DNA of 64,000 nt, from contig NZ_CP033969.1 in assembly GCF_003854935.1 (NCBI RefSeq), forward strand, positions 434,001 through 498,000, given 5' to 3'. Each line of letters starts with the position of its first letter. Within the stretch, counting starts at the first letter, position 1. This document shows, piece after piece, positions 1-9,090 of this stretch. This DNA comes from Cupriavidus pauculus (lineage in GTDB: Bacteria; Pseudomonadota; Gammaproteobacteria; Burkholderiales; Burkholderiaceae). A model generated the notes under the pieces. It did not search any database. It saw only the letters and a list, made by a program, of their open reading frames with translations, and had not been told where the DNA came from. Made by a program: the position numbers and the translations under genes.

Positions 1-514
1 CGGTGTCGCCCTTGGTGTGGCCGGCGCCCAGGTGGGCAATGCGCACTTCCAGCTTGCCCAGGAACAGCGTAATTTCCTGGTCGAAGACCAGCGTCGGCCA
101 CGTCAGGCCGGGCACGGTCTCCACGCCGGCGAACAGGCGCGGAAAGCGCTCGATCTCGGACTTCATGTCGGCCTCGCCGCGCTCCACGATCATCTCGTAG
201 GTGCCGCGGCTGGCAATCACCTGCTGCGCGCCCTCGGCAAAGTAGGCCGACGCGCCCAGCACGCGCACCGCGTGGTAGTGCGACAGCACCACGTACTTGA
301 TCGGCTTGTCGGTGATGGTGCGGATGCGGGCAATCAGGTCCTGCGCCATGGCGGGCGTGGCCGTGGTGTCCACGATCATCACGCCGTCGTCGCCGATGAT
401 CACGCCCGAGTTGGGGTCTCCCTCGGCCGTGTAGGCCCAGGCGTTCTCGGAGAGCTGCGTGAAGGTGATCTGCTTGGCTTCCAGGTCGGCCTGGGATGCG
501 AATGCTTTTGCCAT
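1..514 (-). CDS. Metallo-beta-lactamase-fold hydrolase (partial, C-terminus off the left edge)
   Basis: The protein reads leftward from an ATG at 512-514 and stays open to the window edge, giving about 171 N-terminal residues. They start MAKAFASQADLEAKQ and contain a beta-rich NSGVIIGDDGVMIVDTTAT segment followed by VVLSHYHAVRVLGAS. This is the usual opening of the MBL fold before the first metal site. The motif reads HYHAVRVLG where HxHxDH is expected, so the Asp and last His are not conserved. A later GHTKGDT segment matches the second metal-ligand region of SoxH-like and quinoprotein-relay MBL proteins. Substrate unknown. It is divergent from the IclR pair, which may regulate it. Confidence 0.75.
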   Translation of the reverse strand, partial: MAKAFASQADLEAKQITFTQLSENAWAYTAEGDPNSGVIIGDDGVMIVDTTATPAMAQDLIARIRTITDKPIKYVVLSHYHAVRVLGASAYFAEGAQQVIASRGTYEMIVERGEADMKSEIERFPRLFAGVETVPGLTWPTLVFDQEITLFLGKLEVRIAHLGAGHTKGDT

Positions 515-599
515 GTCTGCCTCGTTGTCTCGATAGGTATGGGCCAGCGATCTGTGGGGATCGGCGTGACTGAATCTTAGGAAGGCCGCCTTTTTTAAT

Positions 600-623
600 C
601 AATGGCAAATCCGCTTGCTATTG
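600..623. promoter_or_regulatory. Imperfect palindrome, candidate IclR operator
   Basis: CAATGGCAA and TTGCTATTG form an inverted repeat (8 of 9 positions) around a 6-bp centre. It lies in the intergenic region between the divergent MBL gene and the first IclR gene. IclR regulators often bind such palindromes between themselves and their target. The assignment is inference. Confidence 0.35.
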
Positions 624-767
624 GATAAACAGACCGCAAACCCTTGCCGCACCGTGCCCGCCCCCGGGAAAACCCCCAGCGCCACGCAGCGGCCCCATGC
701 GGCGCCGGGGCCGCCCGCGCGGGGCGGATCGCTTACCATGGGCACCTTTCCAACCCGACACGCGGAC

Positions 768-1547
768 ATGGCACGACCCCCGGGCGAACCTGCCGGCAAG
801 ACGCAGCGCGGCATCCAGAGCGTGGAGGTGGGCGGCCGCCTGCTGCAGGCGCTGGCCGATGCGCGGCGGCCGCTGGGCCTTGCCGAACTGGCGGCCGCCG
901 CGCAACTGGCGCCGGCGCAGGCCCACACCTACCTGGTCAGCCTGACGCGGCTCGGGCTGATCAAGCGCGACCACCTGGACGGCAGCTACGAGCCCGGCCC
1001 GCTGGCGCTGCGGCTGGGCATGCTGCACCTTGACCATGCACCCGCCTATCGCGCGGCCGTGCCGCACGTGCGCGCGCTGGCGGCGGCCATCGGCTGCAAC
1101 GTGGCGATCAGCCTGCCGACGCCGCAGGGGCCGACCATCGTCCACTTTGCCCCGGCCGGCACGCCGCTCCACGTGAACCTGCACGTGGGCACCGTGATGG
1201 CGCTGGCGACCACGGCCACGGGCCGCACCTATTGCGCGTTCCAGCCCGCGTCGCACTGGCAGCCGATCTGGGCGCGCCAGCAGACCGGCGCGTCGGCCGC
1301 CGCGCTGCCCGCCTTCCAGGCGCAACTGGACGCCATCCGCGCGCGCGGCATGGAACACAGCATCGACACCCCCAGCCCGGCGGTTAGCAGCCTGGCGATG
1401 CCGCTGGCCGGCGCCGACGGCGCGCTGCGGCTGGTGCTGACCGCGATTGGCTCGACGGGCGCGATCGACGTCGGCTGGCGGGGCCCCGTGGCCCGCGCGA
1501 TGCGCGACACGCTCGACCGCATCGCCCGCGAGATGGAGCCCGCATGA
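768..1547 (+). CDS. IclR-family transcriptional regulator
   Basis: 259 residues from the ATG at 768 (MARPPGEPAGKTQRGIQS). An N-terminal winged helix-turn-helix, roughly residues 15-75, includes RRPLGLAELAAAAQLAPAQAH. A C-terminal IclR effector-binding domain contains the conserved VGTVMALATTATGRTY segment. In-frame starts at 615 and 738 exist, but 768 best fits the family length. The stop overlaps the next gene's start as ATGA, so the two IclR proteins are translationally coupled. They are paralogues: both carry QRGIQS before the HTH and near-identical domain layout. The effector is not predictable; the divergent MBL hydrolase is a likely target. Confidence 0.85.
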   Translation: MARPPGEPAGKTQRGIQSVEVGGRLLQALADARRPLGLAELAAAAQLAPAQAHTYLVSLTRLGLIKRDHLDGSYEPGPLALRLGMLHLDHAPAYRAAVPHVRALAAAIGCNVAISLPTPQGPTIVHFAPAGTPLHVNLHVGTVMALATTATGRTYCAFQPASHWQPIWARQQTGASAAALPAFQAQLDAIRARGMEHSIDTPSPAVSSLAMPLAGADGALRLVLTAIGSTGAIDVGWRGPVARAMRDTLDRIAREMEPA

Positions 1548-2335
1548 GCCAGCCGGAAGACAGCAAGCCCCAGCGCGGCATCCAGTCGCTGGACAACACC
1601 GGCCAGTTGCTCGATGCGCTGGCCGACGCGGGCCGCCCGCTTTCGCTTGGCGAACTGGCGCGCGCGGCCGGCATGGTGCCGGCCAAGGCGTTCCCGCACC
1701 TGGTCAGCCTGCAGAAGATCGGCCTGCTGGCGCGCAATGCCGATGGCGATTTCGAAGCCGGCCCGCTGGCGCTGGACCTGGGGCTGGTGGCGCTGCAGCG
1801 GCTGTCGCCCACGCGCGAGGCCGAGCCCGAGGTGGTGGCGCTGGCGCATGCCACGGGGCTGTCGGTGGCGATGGCGGTATTCGGGCCGTTGGGTCCCACG
1901 GTGATCCGGCTGGAAGAAGCGTCGCGCCCGCAGCATGTGAGCCTGCGCGTGGGCACGGTGCTGTCGATGGTCAACACGGCCATCGGCCGGACCTTTGCGG
2001 CCCACCTGCCCGACGACGTGCTGGCGCAGGCGCTGGCGCAGGACGCGATCCGCATGGCCGGCGTGGCGGTGGACGCCGCGCTGCAGGCCGAATGGGCGCC
2101 GCGCTGGCGCGCAATCCGCGCGGCCGGCATCGACCACGCCGTGAGCCGGCCGGTGCCCGGCATCGACACGCTCGCCGCCCCGGTGTTCGACCACACCGGC
2201 GCGCTGGCGCTGGTCATCGCCGTGATGGGCAGCAGCGGCAGCTTTGACAGCGCGACCGACAGCGACGTGGCCCAGGTGGTGCGGCAGGCCGCGCGGCGGC
2301 TGTCGTGGCGCTTCGGCGCCGCGCTGGGCGGCTGA
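1544..2335 (+). CDS. IclR-family transcriptional regulator, paralogue of the upstream gene
   Basis: 263 residues starting MSQPEDSKPQRGIQSLDN. The winged HTH (RPLSLGELARAAGMVPAKAF, then HLVSLQKIGLL) is followed by an effector domain with VGTVLSMVNTAIGRTFAAH. The start ATG overlaps the upstream stop by 4 bp. Tandem IclR paralogues may bind as separate homodimers or as a heterodimer; the sequence does not say which. The stop lies 13 bp before the convergent SulP gene's end. Confidence 0.87.
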   Translation: MSQPEDSKPQRGIQSLDNTGQLLDALADAGRPLSLGELARAAGMVPAKAFPHLVSLQKIGLLARNADGDFEAGPLALDLGLVALQRLSPTREAEPEVVALAHATGLSVAMAVFGPLGPTVIRLEEASRPQHVSLRVGTVLSMVNTAIGRTFAAHLPDDVLAQALAQDAIRMAGVAVDAALQAEWAPRWRAIRAAGIDHAVSRPVPGIDTLAAPVFDHTGALALVIAVMGSSGSFDSATDSDVAQVVRQAARRLSWRFGAALGG

Positions 2336-2348
2336 CCGTCAGCGCCAG

Positions 2349-4112
2349 CTATTCGGGCGGCTTGCGCATGCCGCGGCTGTCCATGTAGTCGTCGACCGCG
2401 CTGCCCACGGTCGGGTGGAAGCGGTGGTCGCTGAACACCTCGGTCAGCTCGAAGCGCTTGAGCTTGTCGCGCACCGGGTCTTTCATCTCGGCGAAATGGA
2501 GCGCGATGCCGTCCTGCGCCAGGTGCTGGCCCAGTTCGCGCAGCATGTCGGCCGACGTCACGTCGACGCTGGTCACGGGCTCGGCGGCCACCACCACACG
2601 GCGCACGGGCGTGGGCGATGCCTCCACGGCCTCCAGCAACCGTTGCTGGAACAGCTCGGCGTTGGCGAAGAACAGCGGCGCATCCCAGCGGAACAGCACC
2701 AGCCCGTCCACGCGCGCCGCGTGCGGGTAGCGCTTCAGGTCGTGGTAGCCGCGCAGGTTCGGCACGCGGCCCAGCACCGCGAAATGGGGCCGCCAGCCGT
2801 CCCACAGGAACTCGACCACGGCCACGACGATCGCCAGGCAGATGCCCGGGATGGCGCCGAACACGGCCACGGCCGCGAAGCACAGCATCGACAGCCAGAA
2901 CTCCCACTGCTGGATGCGGTAGATGCGCCGCAAGTCCTTGAACTCGAACAGGCCGATGGCGGCGGCGATGACCACGGCGGCCAGCGCGCTGTTCGGCAGG
3001 TAGCGCAGCAGGTTGGGCGCCACCAGCAGCAGCGCCGCCACGGCCAGGGCGCCGACCACGCCGGTCAGTTGCGAGCGCGCGCCGGCCGCCTCGGCCACCG
3101 GCGTGCGCGATGCGCTGCTGCTGATCGGAAAGCCCTGGAAGAAACCGGCCGCCAGGTTGGCCGCGCCCAGCCCCACCATCTCCTGGTTCGGATCGACCTT
3201 GGTATGGGTGCGCGCGGCGTACGTGCGCGAGAGCACGCTGGTATCGGCAAACGCGATCATCGCCACGGCGCAGCCGCCCAGCACGATCTTGACCACGTCG
3301 GCGCCGGTCAGCCACGGGATGGCAAAGACCGGCAGGCCCTGCGGGATCTCGCCCAGCACCTTGACGCCGCGGTCATCCAGCTGGAACACGCTGACCGCCA
3401 GCGTGGCCAGGATCACGGCGATCAGGATGCCCGGCACGCGGTCGAAGCGCTTGAGCGCCAGGATCACCGCCAGGCTGGCCGCGCCCACGCCAAAGCTGTA
3501 CCAGTTGGTCTGGCCCTGCGCGATGCGCTGCACCAGTTGCCAGAGTTCGCGCAGCGGGCCGGCGTCGTCGATCGGGATGGCGAACAGCTTGGGTAGCTGG
3601 CTGACCAGCACGGTCAGCGCGATGCCGTTCATGTAGCCGTAGCGGATGGGCTTGGACAGCAGTTCGGTGATGAACCCCAGCCGCAGCAGGCCCAGCACGA
3701 TGCAGAACACGCCCGAGACGATGGCCATCAGGCTGGCGGTGGCCACCGCGCGCGCCGGGTCGCCGCCGGACACGCTCAGCACCACGGCCAGGATCGGCGC
3801 GGCCAGCGCGGAATCGGGGCCCAGCACCAGGATGCGGCTGGGCCCGAACAGCGCGTAGGCCAGCAGCGGGATGATCGTCGCGTAGAGCCCGTAGACGCCC
3901 GGCACGCCCGACGCCTCGGCGTAGGCGATGCCCACCGGCACCAGCATCGTGGTCAGCACCAGCCCGGCGGCCAGGTCGCGCGGCAGCCACGCCGGCTGGT
4001 AGGTCTTCAGCATGGCCAGCCCGGGCAGCCAGCGCAGCCAGCCAGCCGGGGGCGCGGGGGCGTCCAGTCCCGAGGGGCCGGAGGGGTTGGGCGTGGGGGT
4101 AGTCGATGCCAT
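2349..4112 (-). CDS. SulP-family anion transporter with STAS domain
   Basis: 587 residues. A hydrophobic N-terminal part of about 10-14 membrane segments (residues 30-440) includes the SulP signature region VPVGIAYAEASGVPGVYGLYA. A cytoplasmic C-terminal STAS domain (about 460-580) contains VDVTSADMLRELGQHL. This layout is that of the sulfate permease family, whose bacterial members move sulfate, bicarbonate, dicarboxylates or other anions; the substrate is not fixed by the sequence. The start is supported by AAGGG five bases upstream of the ATG. It stands alone, convergent with the IclR pair and divergent from the P460 gene. Confidence 0.92.
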   Translation of the reverse strand: MASTTPTPNPSGPSGLDAPAPPAGWLRWLPGLAMLKTYQPAWLPRDLAAGLVLTTMLVPVGIAYAEASGVPGVYGLYATIIPLLAYALFGPSRILVLGPDSALAAPILAVVLSVSGGDPARAVATASLMAIVSGVFCIVLGLLRLGFITELLSKPIRYGYMNGIALTVLVSQLPKLFAIPIDDAGPLRELWQLVQRIAQGQTNWYSFGVGAASLAVILALKRFDRVPGILIAVILATLAVSVFQLDDRGVKVLGEIPQGLPVFAIPWLTGADVVKIVLGGCAVAMIAFADTSVLSRTYAARTHTKVDPNQEMVGLGAANLAAGFFQGFPISSSASRTPVAEAAGARSQLTGVVGALAVAALLLVAPNLLRYLPNSALAAVVIAAAIGLFEFKDLRRIYRIQQWEFWLSMLCFAAVAVFGAIPGICLAIVVAVVEFLWDGWRPHFAVLGRVPNLRGYHDLKRYPHAARVDGLVLFRWDAPLFFANAELFQQRLLEAVEASPTPVRRVVVAAEPVTSVDVTSADMLRELGQHLAQDGIALHFAEMKDPVRDKLKRFELTEVFSDHRFHPTVGSAVDDYMDSRGMRKPPE

Positions 4113-4305
4113 GGAACCCTTCTTGTCGTGGAATCACGCCGGGCGACCGGTCGGATTCAGCATAGGCCCCGGGGCGGCCAAAGCAAGCCGGGCGTGACCG
4201 ATCCGGCAAACCCGAAACGGCTGCGCGCTGCACAAAACGGCCGGCGCCGCCGCGCGGCCATGCTGGCGGTCATGACGACATGCGCCCGACGCGCAGGAGA
4301 TTCCC

Positions 4306-4857
4306 ATGAAGCGATCGATCCCGACCTGGCTGTCCGCGCTGGCCCTGGCCGCCGCAGCCGCCGCAGCCGCCGCGCCGGCCCTGCACGCCGAACCCGCCAC
4401 CCCGGACGGCGTGGCGCCGAACGGCGTCCGCATCCCGCCCGGCTTCCGCGACTGGAAGCTGGTGACCGTGGCACGCGAGGAAGGCAAGAACGACGACATC
4501 CGCGCCATCCTGGGCAACGACGTGGCGATTGCCGCGCTGCAACGCGGCAAGTACCCGCTGCCCGACGGCACCGTGCTGGCGCGGCTGGCGTGGAGCTACG
4601 ACGCGCTGCCCGAGAGCGCCGCCGCGTTCGGCAAGGCGCAGTCGCACGTGGCCGGGCATCCGAAGAACGGCGTGCAGTTCATGGTCAAGGATTCGGTCAA
4701 GTACGCGTCCACGGGCGGCTGGGGCTATGCCGAGTTCGACAGCGGCAAGGCGGCGGGCAACCCGCAGGCCTGCTTTGCGTGCCACACCGTGGTCAAGGAC
4801 CGCGACTACGTGTTCAACCGGCTGGCCCCGGTGGATACCGGCGGCATCGGCCAGTAG
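4306..4857 (+). CDS. Cytochrome P460-family periplasmic haem protein
   Basis: 183 residues with a Sec signal peptide (MKRSIPTWLSALALA, then an alanine run, cleavage near AlaLeuHisAla at residue 28). The mature part has the P460 pattern: RIPPGFRDWKLV, a central FMVKDSVKYASTGGWGYAEF block, and one C-terminal haem c motif CFACH at residues 156-160. P460 proteins are mono-haem c proteins; characterised ones oxidise hydroxylamine or detoxify nitrogen oxides with an unusual Lys-haem crosslink. Whether this member carries the crosslink is unknown. SD AGGAG lies just upstream of the ATG. It is a single gene ending 10 bp before the convergent DeoR gene. Confidence 0.85.
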   Translation: MKRSIPTWLSALALAAAAAAAAAPALHAEPATPDGVAPNGVRIPPGFRDWKLVTVAREEGKNDDIRAILGNDVAIAALQRGKYPLPDGTVLARLAWSYDALPESAAAFGKAQSHVAGHPKNGVQFMVKDSVKYASTGGWGYAEFDSGKAAGNPQACFACHTVVKDRDYVFNRLAPVDTGGIGQ

Positions 4858-4867
4858 GCGGGCCCGG

Positions 4868-5641
4868 TCAGCACACGTGCAGCGCCACGCTGGCGTGCTC
4901 GCAGAGGGCCGGCAGCGTGGGCAGCGTGTCGGTGGCGCCGGCGTCGGTGAACAGGTGGTCGATCTGTTCCAGCCCGGCCACGCGGCATGGCGCGTTGCGC
5001 AGGCACTTGCTGCTGTCGGCCAGCAGCACGCGCAGATGGCTCTGCGCCAGCAGCACCTGGCTCAGTTCGGCCTCCTCGGGCTGGAATTCGTAGAACGTGC
5101 CGTCCTCGTCGAGCCCGGCGGCGCTGCAGATGGTGACGTGCGCGCGGAACCGGCGCATGAAGTCCAGCGTGGCGCTGCCCATCACGTCCAGGTCGCCCGT
5201 GCGCAGCCGGCCGCCGGCCACCCAGGTCTCGATGCGCGGCTTGTCGGCCAGCGCGTGCACCACGCCCAGGTTGTTGGTCACCACGCGCAGCGGCAGGTCG
5301 GCCGGCAGTGCGCGCGCGAACTCGGTGACCGTGGTGCCGTAGCCCAGGAATACCGTGGCATCGGCCTCGACCATGCCGAGCGCGGCCTGCGCGATGCGGC
5401 GCTTGCGCTCGACGTGGGCCGTGCTGCGCTGGAGGTAGCTGATATTGTGCTGGCTGGCCGGCAGGCTCAGGCCGCCGTGCATGCGCCGTGCCAGCCCCTG
5501 CAGGCTCAGTTCGTTGATGTCGCGCCGGATGGTCTGGCTGCTCACGCCGTAGCGGCTGGCCAGTTGCTCGGTGCTCAGGTAGCCGGCGTCGTTCAGCCAG
5601 CCGAAGATTTCACGCTGCCGCGGGGTCAGGGTCGGGCTCAT
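4868..5641 (-). CDS. DeoR/GlpR-family transcriptional regulator
   Basis: 257 residues. The N-terminal DeoR HTH shows LTPRQREIFGWLNDAGYL, then EQLASRYGVSSQTIRRDINEL. A C-terminal sensor domain of the sugar-phosphate isomerase-like DeoRC type includes FLGYGTTVTEFARAL and VVTNNLGVVHAL. Members usually repress carbohydrate genes and respond to a phosphorylated sugar. Here it is 100 bp downstream of an amino-acid ABC transporter on the same strand, so it may be co-transcribed, but no direct link is visible. Confidence 0.88.
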   Translation of the reverse strand: MSPTLTPRQREIFGWLNDAGYLSTEQLASRYGVSSQTIRRDINELSLQGLARRMHGGLSLPASQHNISYLQRSTAHVERKRRIAQAALGMVEADATVFLGYGTTVTEFARALPADLPLRVVTNNLGVVHALADKPRIETWVAGGRLRTGDLDVMGSATLDFMRRFRAHVTICSAAGLDEDGTFYEFQPEEAELSQVLLAQSHLRVLLADSSKCLRNAPCRVAGLEQIDHLFTDAGATDTLPTLPALCEHASVALHVC

Positions 5642-5742
5642 CGAGTTTCATTCGCGCATGGTGCATGGTCGAACGAAAATGTAAGCCGGGAATGTGACAC
5701 TTCCGTGACGCCTTCCCACTGACCCGGCGCCGCGTGCGCCGC

Positions 5743-6540
5743 CTAGAACACGCGGGTCAGGAATTCCCGCGTGCGGGCATGGGCCGGGGCGCCGAACAAC
5801 TGCGCCGGCGCGCCTTCCTCGACCACCTTGCCGCCGTCCATGAACACCACGTGGTTGGCCACCTCGCGGGCAAAGCCCATCTCGTGCGTGACCACCAGCA
5901 TCGTCATGTGCTCGTCGGCAAGCTGGCGCATCGTGCGCAGCACCTCGCCGGTCAGCTCGGGGTCCAGCGCCGACGTGGGCTCGTCGAACAGCATGATGTC
6001 GGGCGCCATCGCCAGCGCGCGGGCAATCGCCACGCGCTGCTTCTGGCCGCCCGACAGCCGCGACGGGTAGCTGTCGCGCTTGTCGAACAGGCCCACCTTG
6101 CGCAGCAGGTCGTCGGCCACCGGCACGATGCTGTCGCGGGACAGGCCCTTGACCGTCATTGGCGCCTCGATCAGGTTCTGCAGCACGGTCAGGTGCGGGA
6201 ACAGGTTGAACGACTGGAACACCATGCCCATCCGGCCGCAGATGCGGCGCAGGTCGGCGCCCCGCGCGTAGTGCACGACGCCGCCCTCCGTGTACGCCAG
6301 CCGCTCGCCCTCGATCTCCAGCGTGCCGGCGTCGATCACCTCCAGGTGGTTCAGGCAGCGCAGCAGCGTGCTCTTGCCCGAGCCGGACGGCCCGATCACG
6401 GCCGTCACGTCGCCCTTGCGCAGCGACAGCGACACGCCCTTCAGCACTTCCAGCGGCCCGAACGACTTGTGGATGTCGCGCGCCGCCACCATCAACGGGC
6501 GCGCGCGCACGCCGGCGGGCTCATTGATCGTATCTTGCAT
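5743..6540 (-). CDS. Polar amino-acid ABC transporter, ATP-binding subunit
   Basis: 265 residues with Walker [10 protein letters not shown], signature [16 protein letters not shown], Walker [16 protein letters not shown] and the switch His in VVTHEMGFA. The size and the [19 protein letters not shown] segment fit the PAAT (GlnQ/HisP) subfamily. It overlaps the upstream permease by 20 bp and is third in the operon SBP-permease-ATPase. The substrate is set by the binding protein. Confidence 0.94.
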   Translation of the reverse strand: MQDTINEPAGVRARPLMVAARDIHKSFGPLEVLKGVSLSLRKGDVTAVIGPSGSGKSTLLRCLNHLEVIDAGTLEIEGERLAYTEGGVVHYARGADLRRICGRMGMVFQSFNLFPHLTVLQNLIEAPMTVKGLSRDSIVPVADDLLRKVGLFDKRDSYPSRLSGGQKQRVAIARALAMAPDIMLFDEPTSALDPELTGEVLRTMRQLADEHMTMLVVTHEMGFAREVANHVVFMDGGKVVEEGAPAQLFGAPAHARTREFLTRVF

Positions 6541-7174
6541 AGCGTTTCTCCAGCCGTTGGAACATCCACGTCAGGACCAGCGTCATCACCAGGTAGAAGA
6601 GCGCGGCCACCAGGAACGGGGTGGTCGTGAAATCGCGCTGCACGATGCTGCGGGCGGTGCGCAGGATGTCGTTGAGCGCGAGCACGTAGATCAGGGACGT
6701 GTCCTTGACCAGCGTGATGGTCTCGTTGCTGACCGGCGGCAGCACGCGGCCGATCATCTGCGGCAGCACGATGCGCCGCATGGTCTGGAAGTAGTTCAGG
6801 CCCAGCGTCTTGCTGGCCTCGTACTGGCCGCGCTCCACGGACTGGATGCCCGCGCGGAAGATCTCGGCGAAGTACGCCGCGTAGTTCAGCGCGAACGCCA
6901 CCACGGCGGCCGGGAAGTCCGGCAGCCGGATGCCGACGTACGGCACGAACGGCAGCGCGAAGTAGATGAACAGCATCTGGAGCATCAGCGGCGTGCCGCG
7001 CATCAGCCAGATATAGCCGTTGACGAGCGTGCTGACCGGCTTCCAGGCCGAAATGCGCAGCAGGGCCAGCACCAGGCCCAGCGGGACCGACAGCGCGAGC
7101 GTGATGGCGAACAGGGTCAGGGTGACCCTGGCCCCGTCCACCATCGGCGGCAGGAGAGAAAGAACGTAGTCCAT
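6521..7174 (-). CDS. Polar amino-acid ABC transporter, permease subunit
   Basis: 217 residues, five or so membrane helices, with the EAA-type coupling loop [20 protein letters not shown] typical of HisM/GlnP permeases. [17 protein letters not shown] is a classic N-terminal family motif. As only one permease gene is present it probably works as a homodimer. It lies 52 bp after the binding-protein gene and overlaps the ATPase gene. Confidence 0.93.
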   Translation of the reverse strand: MDYVLSLLPPMVDGARVTLTLFAITLALSVPLGLVLALLRISAWKPVSTLVNGYIWLMRGTPLMLQMLFIYFALPFVPYVGIRLPDFPAAVVAFALNYAAYFAEIFRAGIQSVERGQYEASKTLGLNYFQTMRRIVLPQMIGRVLPPVSNETITLVKDTSLIYVLALNDILRTARSIVQRDFTTTPFLVAALFYLVMTLVLTWMFQRLEKRYARYDQ

Positions 7175-7226
7175 GCTGAAACGTCACGCCGCTGGCCCGA
7201 CCGGGCGCCGGCGGCGTGGGTGAGTC

Positions 7227-8015
7227 TTACTTGGTGATGTCGGCGCCGAACCACTGCGTGGCCAGGCGGCCGGCCGTGCCGTCCTGCTTCATCGCCGCCA
7301 GCGTCTTGTTCAGCTTGGCCAGCAGCTCCGCGTCGTCCTTGCGCACGCCCACGCCGTAGTCCTCGGTGCCGAAGTTCTCGGTCAGCACGCGGTATTCGCC
7401 GGCGCGCTTGCCGGCCAGGTAGCGGCCCACCACCTCGTCCACCACCACGGCGTCCAGCCGGCCGGCGGACAGGTCCATCAGCGCGGTGACGTTGTCGCCA
7501 AAGGTCTTCAGCTCCTTCATGCTGGCGGCCAGGCTGGCTTCCTTCTTGATGGCGTCCACGGCGCTGCTGCCGTCCTGCGCGCCGACGATGCGGCCGGCCA
7601 GGTCGGCCTTGGCCTGGATGGGCGACTTGGCCGTGACGATGACGATCTGGTGGTTGGTCATGTACGGGTCCGTGAAGCTGATGTTCTTCTTGCGCTCCTC
7701 GGTGATCGTCAGCCCGTTCCAGAGCACGTCCACGCGCTTGCCGTTCAGCTCGGCCTCCTTGGCGCTCCAGTCGATCGGCTTGAACTCGACGGTCATGCCC
7801 AGGCGCTGCGCGGCCTCCTTGGCCATGTCGATGTCGAAGCCGACGAGCTGGTTGTTGGCGTCGCGGAAGCCCATCGGCGGGAAGTTGTCGTCCAGGCCGA
7901 CGACGATGGCGGTGCTGGCGCTGGGCTGGCTGGCCGCCGGCTTCGGGTCGCCCTTGCCGCAGGCGGCCAGCAACGAAAGACCGGAGATCAGGAGTACGGC
8001 TGCAATTTTCTTCAT
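7227..8015 (-). CDS. Amino-acid ABC transporter substrate-binding lipoprotein
   Basis: 262 residues from the ATG at 8013-8015 (MKKIAAVLLISG). A lipobox LLAAC at residues 15-19 predicts a lipid-anchored protein. The SBP type-3 fold is shown by GLDDNFPPMGFRDANNQLVG, VDVLWNGLTITEERKKNISF, then DAVVVDEVVGRYL. An upstream in-frame start would add 21 residues in front of a good signal peptide and is unlikely. First gene of the transporter operon. Family members bind glutamine, arginine, histidine or cystine; which one applies cannot be told. Confidence 0.92.
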   Translation of the reverse strand: MKKIAAVLLISGLSLLAACGKGDPKPAASQPSASTAIVVGLDDNFPPMGFRDANNQLVGFDIDMAKEAAQRLGMTVEFKPIDWSAKEAELNGKRVDVLWNGLTITEERKKNISFTDPYMTNHQIVIVTAKSPIQAKADLAGRIVGAQDGSSAVDAIKKEASLAASMKELKTFGDNVTALMDLSAGRLDAVVVDEVVGRYLAGKRAGEYRVLTENFGTEDYGVGVRKDDAELLAKLNKTLAAMKQDGTAGRLATQWFGADITK

Positions 8016-8380
8016 GGTTCGAGGAGATAAGGGTGTCGCGGTGGCGCGTCCGGCATCCGCGTCACGCCGCCGGCCCAAGGACGGTGTCGGCCGGCGGGCA
8101 GGAAAAGGCGGGATCGGGATTGCGATCGGCGGAGTCGCGCTGGGCGATTCGCGCAGGAAAGCGGGGATGCCTGGACGCTCGGCTACCCGGCGCGGGCGGC
8201 GTCGCAGGGCGCGCCGGGCCGGCCGGGGAGTCGGCAGGGCGCTATTCTACAGCGCCCCTCCCCGCGAAAACCCTGATGCGGCGGCAAAAATCCGTGCGAA
8301 AGCGGCGCAATATGTTGCGCGCGAGGCACTTCGACAAGACCACACGCCGGGCCGGATCCTCCCCGGCCGGCGCCGGCGGG
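8016..8380. promoter_or_regulatory. 365-bp non-coding region with two perfect inverted repeats
   Basis: No convincing gene. It is the leader and promoter region of the leftward ABC operon. GGGCGCT and AGCGCCC (8237-8257) flank a 7-bp loop whose minus strand reads TAGAAT, a possible -10 hexamer. GCGCAA-TATG-TTGCGC (8305-8320) is a second perfect palindrome. Either could be an operator or an attenuator arm. The right end also holds GC-rich repeats that may terminate the neighbouring 8381-8974 gene. Confidence 0.4.
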
Positions 8381-8974
8381 CTACCTGGCAGCGCCCGGTT
8401 CCACGGACACCGCCACGGCCTCGGTGTAGACGGCCTGCACGCGGTCGCCCTTCTTGACGTCCTTCATCTGGTCGGGATCGCTGACCATCAGGTCGACGAT
8501 CTGGCCGCGCGGGCCCTTGACGGTCACGATCTGCGCCTCGCGGTTCACGGCCACCACCTGGGCCACCACCGTGACCTCGCGGCCCACGGTGCCGCCGGGA
8601 CGCGCGCCCGGCTGCGCGCGGTCGGCAATCTCCTTTTCCTGCATCGACGCGGCGCCACTGCCCTTCTTCAGGCTCACGGTCAGCGCCTCGCGGTAAGACA
8701 CCGTGACCTTGTCGCCCACCTTGAGCTGCTCGAAGTTGCGCGCCTCGGGGCCGACCGTCATCTCCACGGTCTTGCCCTGCTGCGTCTTCAGCGTCAGCTT
8801 GCGGTTGGCCGCGTCGATGGCGGTGATGACGGCGGTCGCCGTGACCGTGCCCGACGCGGTGGCCTGCCCCGGCGTGCGCGTCAGGTCGGTCTTCATGTCG
8901 GGTTGTGCATGGCCCGGCAGGGCGGCCAGCAGCCCGGCAGCCATGAACAGGGATGCGAGCAGCGTCTTTCTCAT
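8381..8974 (-). CDS. Secreted protein of unknown function with two internal beta repeats
   Basis: 197 residues. A Sec signal peptide (MRKTLLASLFMAAGLLAALPGHAQ) is followed by two related blocks: residues 47-102 (TATAVITAIDAANRKLTLKT to VSYREALTVSL) and 136-192 (TVVAQVVAVNREAQIVTVKG to AVYTEAVAVSV). Each runs as V..V.AV....... VTVK...G..VD..V.....(Q)(L/V)K.GD.V.V.Y.EA..VS. The blocks look like small OB-like or barrel domains, similar to periplasmic DUF5666-type proteins. I do not recognise a named family. SD GAAGGAG precedes the ATG. It is monocistronic. Confidence 0.75.
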   Translation of the reverse strand: MRKTLLASLFMAAGLLAALPGHAQPDMKTDLTRTPGQATASGTVTATAVITAIDAANRKLTLKTQQGKTVEMTVGPEARNFEQLKVGDKVTVSYREALTVSLKKGSGAASMQEKEIADRAQPGARPGGTVGREVTVVAQVVAVNREAQIVTVKGPRGQIVDLMVSDPDQMKDVKKGDRVQAVYTEAVAVSVEPGAAR

Positions 8975-9090
8975 CGTGGTACTCCTTCGCGGTCAAAGAG
9001 GCGTTGCGGCGGCCCCGGCCGGGCCGGGCCTGCGTTCGATCTCGATTCTAGGAGTTCGCGCCGCATTCCCGAATGGCCTTTGGGCCAACG

